Source: an uncultured Leucobacter sp. (lineage in GTDB: Bacteria > Actinomycetota > Actinomycetes > Actinomycetales > Microbacteriaceae). From it: 14,961 nt of DNA. Position numbers and translations under genes: made by a program. Below the pieces are notes generated by a model that saw only the letters and a list, made by a program, of their open reading frames with translations, searched no databases and was not told where the DNA came from. The stretch covers positions 1-14,961 of the forward strand of contig CAMFIY010000028.1 in NCBI GenBank assembly GCA_945952575.1, written 5' to 3'. Shown in pieces: positions 12,512 to 14,961 of this stretch; position 1 is the stretch's first letter; every line of letters starts with the position of its first letter.

Positions 12512-13434
12512 CCGCATCACGCGACACCGGACCGGGCGGGGCCGTGCCTCACGGGACCGGTGCGATCGGCACGGCTCCGCGGACCGAGACCCTGCCCGCG
12601 ATCCCGGCTCGTGCGCGGCGCGGATTCCTGCGCGACCCGCTCGCGCTGACCGGCGCGATCCTGATCGCAGGGATCCTGCTCATCACCGTCGTCGGCCCCG
12701 TCGTCGCCCCCTACGCCATCGATGCGGCCGCGGGAGCCCCGTTCGCGCCGCCCGGCGGATCCACGCTCCTCGGCACCGACTTCCTGGGGCAGGACGTGCT
12801 GAGCCGCCTGTTGCACGGCGGCGGCAGCGTGGTCTGGACATCGCTCAGCGCGGCGCTCGTCGGCGTCGTGCTCGGGGCGATCGTGGGCATGATCGCCGGG
12901 TACCGCCGCGGTCTGGTCGATGAGATCCTGATGCGGCTCTCGGACGTGATCCTCTCGCTGCCGACCATCGTGTTCGTGCTCCTCTTCGTCTCGGGCCTCG
13001 GCCGTTCGCTCTGGCTGCTCACCCTCCTGATCGGCGTCTCGCACATTCCGCAGGTGGCGCGCGTGGTCCGCGGTGCGACCGTCGAGATCGCCGGTCGCGA
13101 GTTCGTCGAGCAGGCGCAGGCGATCGGCGCCTCCTGGCCGCGGATCCTGGCCGTGCAGATCGCGCCGAACATCCTGTCCACCATCACCGTCGAGTTCGGG
13201 ATCCGCGTCGTCTGGTCCATCGTGGCGATGGCGAGTCTCAGCATGATCGGCCAGGGCATCGCCCCGCCGGCCGCCGACTGGGGCCTCATGGTCAACGAGA
13301 ACCGGACGGGCCTCACCATCCAGCCGATCGCCGTGCTCGCACCGGTCGCCCTGATCGCGCTGTACGCACTGGGCACCAATCTGCTGGCCGAGGCGTTCTC
13401 GCGCCGGGTCGCCGCATCGGGAGCCTCGCGATGA
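12508..13434 (+). CDS. ABC transporter permease, DppC/OppC type
   Basis: A 308-residue permease. A polar, proline/glycine-rich cytoplasmic N-terminus of about 40 residues precedes the DppC signature: the RDPLALTGA helix start, GTDFLGQDVLSRLLHGG and the ADWGLMVNENR region near the end. The EAA coupling loop lies at about residues 196-221 (GREFVEQAQAIGASWPRIL). ATG 12508 overlaps the upstream stop as ATGA and has GAGGA (12496-12500) at a good distance. Together with the DppB-type partner and the fused ATPase it completes the importer. GTDFLGQDVLSR has Q where R is frequent; otherwise nothing is unusual. Confidence 0.94.
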   Translation: MTASRDTGPGGAVPHGTGAIGTAPRTETLPAIPARARRGFLRDPLALTGAILIAGILLITVVGPVVAPYAIDAAAGAPFAPPGGSTLLGTDFLGQDVLSRLLHGGGSVVWTSLSAALVGVVLGAIVGMIAGYRRGLVDEILMRLSDVILSLPTIVFVLLFVSGLGRSLWLLTLLIGVSHIPQVARVVRGATVEIAGREFVEQAQAIGASWPRILAVQIAPNILSTITVEFGIRVVWSIVAMASLSMIGQGIAPPAADWGLMVNENRTGLTIQPIAVLAPVALIALYALGTNLLAEAFSRRVAASGASR

Positions 13435-14961
13435 GCGCGGCGCGCGGCGCGGGAGAGCGGCAGCGCCCGGACTTCGCGGTCGAGGTGGCGGATCTCACCG
13501 TCCAGGTCGACGGCGGACGGGTGATCGTCGACGCGGTCGGTCTCGCGATCCGGCCCGGTCGCATCCTGGGCCTGGTCGGCGAGTCGGGCTCCGGCAAGAC
13601 CACGGTCGCCATGGCGCTGCTCGGCTATGTGCGGGCAGGCGCCCGGATCACCGGCGGCCGCGTGATCACCGCCGGCGCGGACGTGCGTGCGCTCGATGCG
13701 GAGGGGCTGCGGGCGCTGCGCGGGTCGGGCGTCAGCTACGTGCCACAGGATCCGCGCGCCGCGTTCAATCCGGCGCTGCGCATCGGGGAGCAGCTGCGCG
13801 AGTGCATCGACGCGTCGGCTCCCGGGCTCGATCCCGGCACTCGCGACGCCCGTGCGGCCGAATCGCTCGAGGCCGTCGGCCTGCCGTCGGATCGCGAGTT
13901 CCAGCGGCGCTTCCCGCACCAGCTCTCGGGCGGCCAGCTCCAGCGCGTCGGCATCGCGATCGCCATCGCACCGCGCCCGAGGGTCGTGGTCTGGGACGAG
14001 CCGACCACCGGCCTCGACGTGATCACCCAGCATCGGATCCTCAGGCTGGTGCGCTCGCTCTGCTCCGAGTACTCGATCGCGGGCCTGTACGTGACCCACG
14101 ATCTCGCGGTGCTGCCGGATCTCGCCGACGAGCTGGCCGTGATGCGGGACGGCGTGATCGTCGAGCGGGGCGGAGCCGGCGCGGTGCTGGGCTCGCCGCA
14201 GCATCCCTACACGAAGCAGCTGCTGGCCGCGGTGCCGAGTTTCCGGCTGAACGCCGTCGAAACGGGATCCGCCGGGGCGCCCGTCGACGCGGCGGCGCCC
14301 GTGCTCGAGGTGACCGGACTGAGCGCCTCGTATCGGAAGCGTCCCGTGCTGCGCGGGGTCGATCTCGCGGTCTCGCCCGGCGAGTGCGTCGCGATCGTCG
14401 GCGAATCGGGATCGGGGAAGACCACCCTCTCGCGGAGCCTGATCGGTCTGCACCACGAGTACACGGGAGAGGTGCGCTGGCGCGGCAAGCAGCTCGCGAC
14501 CCGGGCCGCCCGTCGCGGCCGCGGCGAGCGGCAGCAGCTGCAGTACATCTTCCAGAGCCCGCACTCGGCGCTGAACCCGCGCGCGACTGTGCTCGACAGC
14601 ATCGTCTTCGCGCGGAGGACCGTGCACTCGGCGCGGCCGGAGCAGCACCGTCGAGCGGCGATCGACGCGTTGCGGATGGTTGAGCTCGACCCGCAGAAGG
14701 GATCCCTGCTGCCCGCGAGGCTCTCGGGCGGCGAGCGGCAGCGGGTCGCGATCGCGCGGGCGCTGGTCACCGAGCCGGAGCTGGTCATCTGCGACGAGAT
14801 CACCTCGGCCCTCGACGTCGTGGTGCAGAAGCGGATCATGGATCTGCTGATGGGGCTGCGGGACACGACCGGGCTCTCCTATCTCTTCGTCACCCACAAC
14901 ATCGCCCTCGTCTCCGACATCGCCGACCGGGTGCTCGTGCTGAAGTCGGGGCGGATCGAGG
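13431..14961 (+). CDS. Fused double ABC ATPase for the importer (DppD-DppF type), 3' end cut by window
   Basis: The first 510 residues of a two-domain ATPase are present and the frame is open to the window end. ATG 13431 overlaps the previous stop as ATGA. Domain 1: Walker A GESGSGKTT at 50-58, LSGGQLQR at 165-172, Walker B with DEPTTGLD (Glu190), H-loop His223 in VTHDL, then the HPYTKQLLAAVP segment that is typical of oligopeptide ATPases. Domain 2: Walker A at 324-332, LSGGERQR at 431-438, Walker B with Glu456 and H-loop His489 in VTHNI. Both sites keep all catalytic residues. In domain 2 the usual DEPTSALD reads DEITSALD, a mild deviation. One polypeptide thus replaces the separate D and F subunits and energises the two permeases on the cytoplasmic side. 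Probably only the C-terminal tail of domain 2 is missing. Confidence 0.93.
   Translation, partial: MSAARGAGERQRPDFAVEVADLTVQVDGGRVIVDAVGLAIRPGRILGLVGESGSGKTTVAMALLGYVRAGARITGGRVITAGADVRALDAEGLRALRGSGVSYVPQDPRAAFNPALRIGEQLRECIDASAPGLDPGTRDARAAESLEAVGLPSDREFQRRFPHQLSGGQLQRVGIAIAIAPRPRVVVWDEPTTGLDVITQHRILRLVRSLCSEYSIAGLYVTHDLAVLPDLADELAVMRDGVIVERGGAGAVLGSPQHPYTKQLLAAVPSFRLNAVETGSAGAPVDAAAPVLEVTGLSASYRKRPVLRGVDLAVSPGECVAIVGESGSGKTTLSRSLIGLHHEYTGEVRWRGKQLATRAARRGRGERQQLQYIFQSPHSALNPRATVLDSIVFARRTVHSARPEQHRRAAIDALRMVELDPQKGSLLPARLSGGERQRVAIARALVTEPELVICDEITSALDVVVQKRIMDLLMGLRDTTGLSYLFVTHNIALVSDIADRVLVLKSGRIE

Noticed and set aside
12711..14897. Very long minus-strand open frame (728 codons) opposite the permease and ATPase genes
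   Set aside because: It is antisense to clearly conserved DppC and ATPase domains. Its composition is Arg/Asp/His-rich, typical of an antisense frame of high-GC coding DNA, and it shows no recognisable domain or ribosome site.

Overview
This is about 15 kb of high-GC actinobacterial DNA. Tat/lipobox signals, GTG and TTG starts, strongly GC-biased third codon positions and the protein flavour fit a Microbacteriaceae-type genome (Leucobacter/Microbacterium-like), but that placement is inferred from general resemblance and no marker gene is present. Bases 1-26 are not genomic: they match the Nextera/Tn5 sequencing adapter and its 19-bp mosaic end. The window therefore starts at an assembly edge, and the first gene is cut artificially.

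Left part (27-5264): the N-terminus of an APC-type permease (minus strand) faces a short-chain dehydrogenase (plus) across a 174-bp divergent region that holds three stacked dyads. The dehydrogenase converges on a TetR regulator over a likely bidirectional hairpin terminator. The TetR gene is divergent from a two-gene operon made of an APH-fold small-molecule kinase and a class III PLP enzyme that most resembles the ethanolamine-phosphate/phosphohydroxylysine phospho-lyases. An AraC regulator follows with its own promoter. The simplest reading is a catabolic unit for a small amino alcohol or hydroxylated amine: uptake by the permease, phosphorylation by the kinase, elimination of phosphate and ammonia by the lyase to give an aldehyde, and perhaps redox handling of substrate or product by the dehydrogenase. 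The TetR-kinase intergenic region shows back-to-back promoters with overlapping -35 boxes and an operator-like dyad over the kinase -10.

Middle part (5265-6744): a lone gene encodes an AbiEi-antitoxin-like N-terminal domain joined to a DUF559/PD-(D/E)XK nuclease-like C-terminal domain. It is bracketed by two related copies, in the same orientation, of a roughly 75-bp composite palindromic repeat. Each copy has four GATGTACATC-like units, and the first three units keep exactly the same spacing. This repeat/gene arrangement is the most unusual structure in the window. A G-rich tract lies just beyond the second copy.

Right part (6745-14961): a ThDP-dependent enzyme and a second AraC regulator (both minus) are divergent from a tightly overlapped oligopeptide/nickel-family ABC importer operon: Tat-type lipoprotein binding protein, two permeases and a fused double ATPase cut by the window end. 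The AraC regulator probably controls the importer, the ThDP enzyme, or both; the substrate cannot be read from sequence.

No tRNA, rRNA, CRISPR array or transposase was seen. No gene-free stretch exceeds 300 bases.
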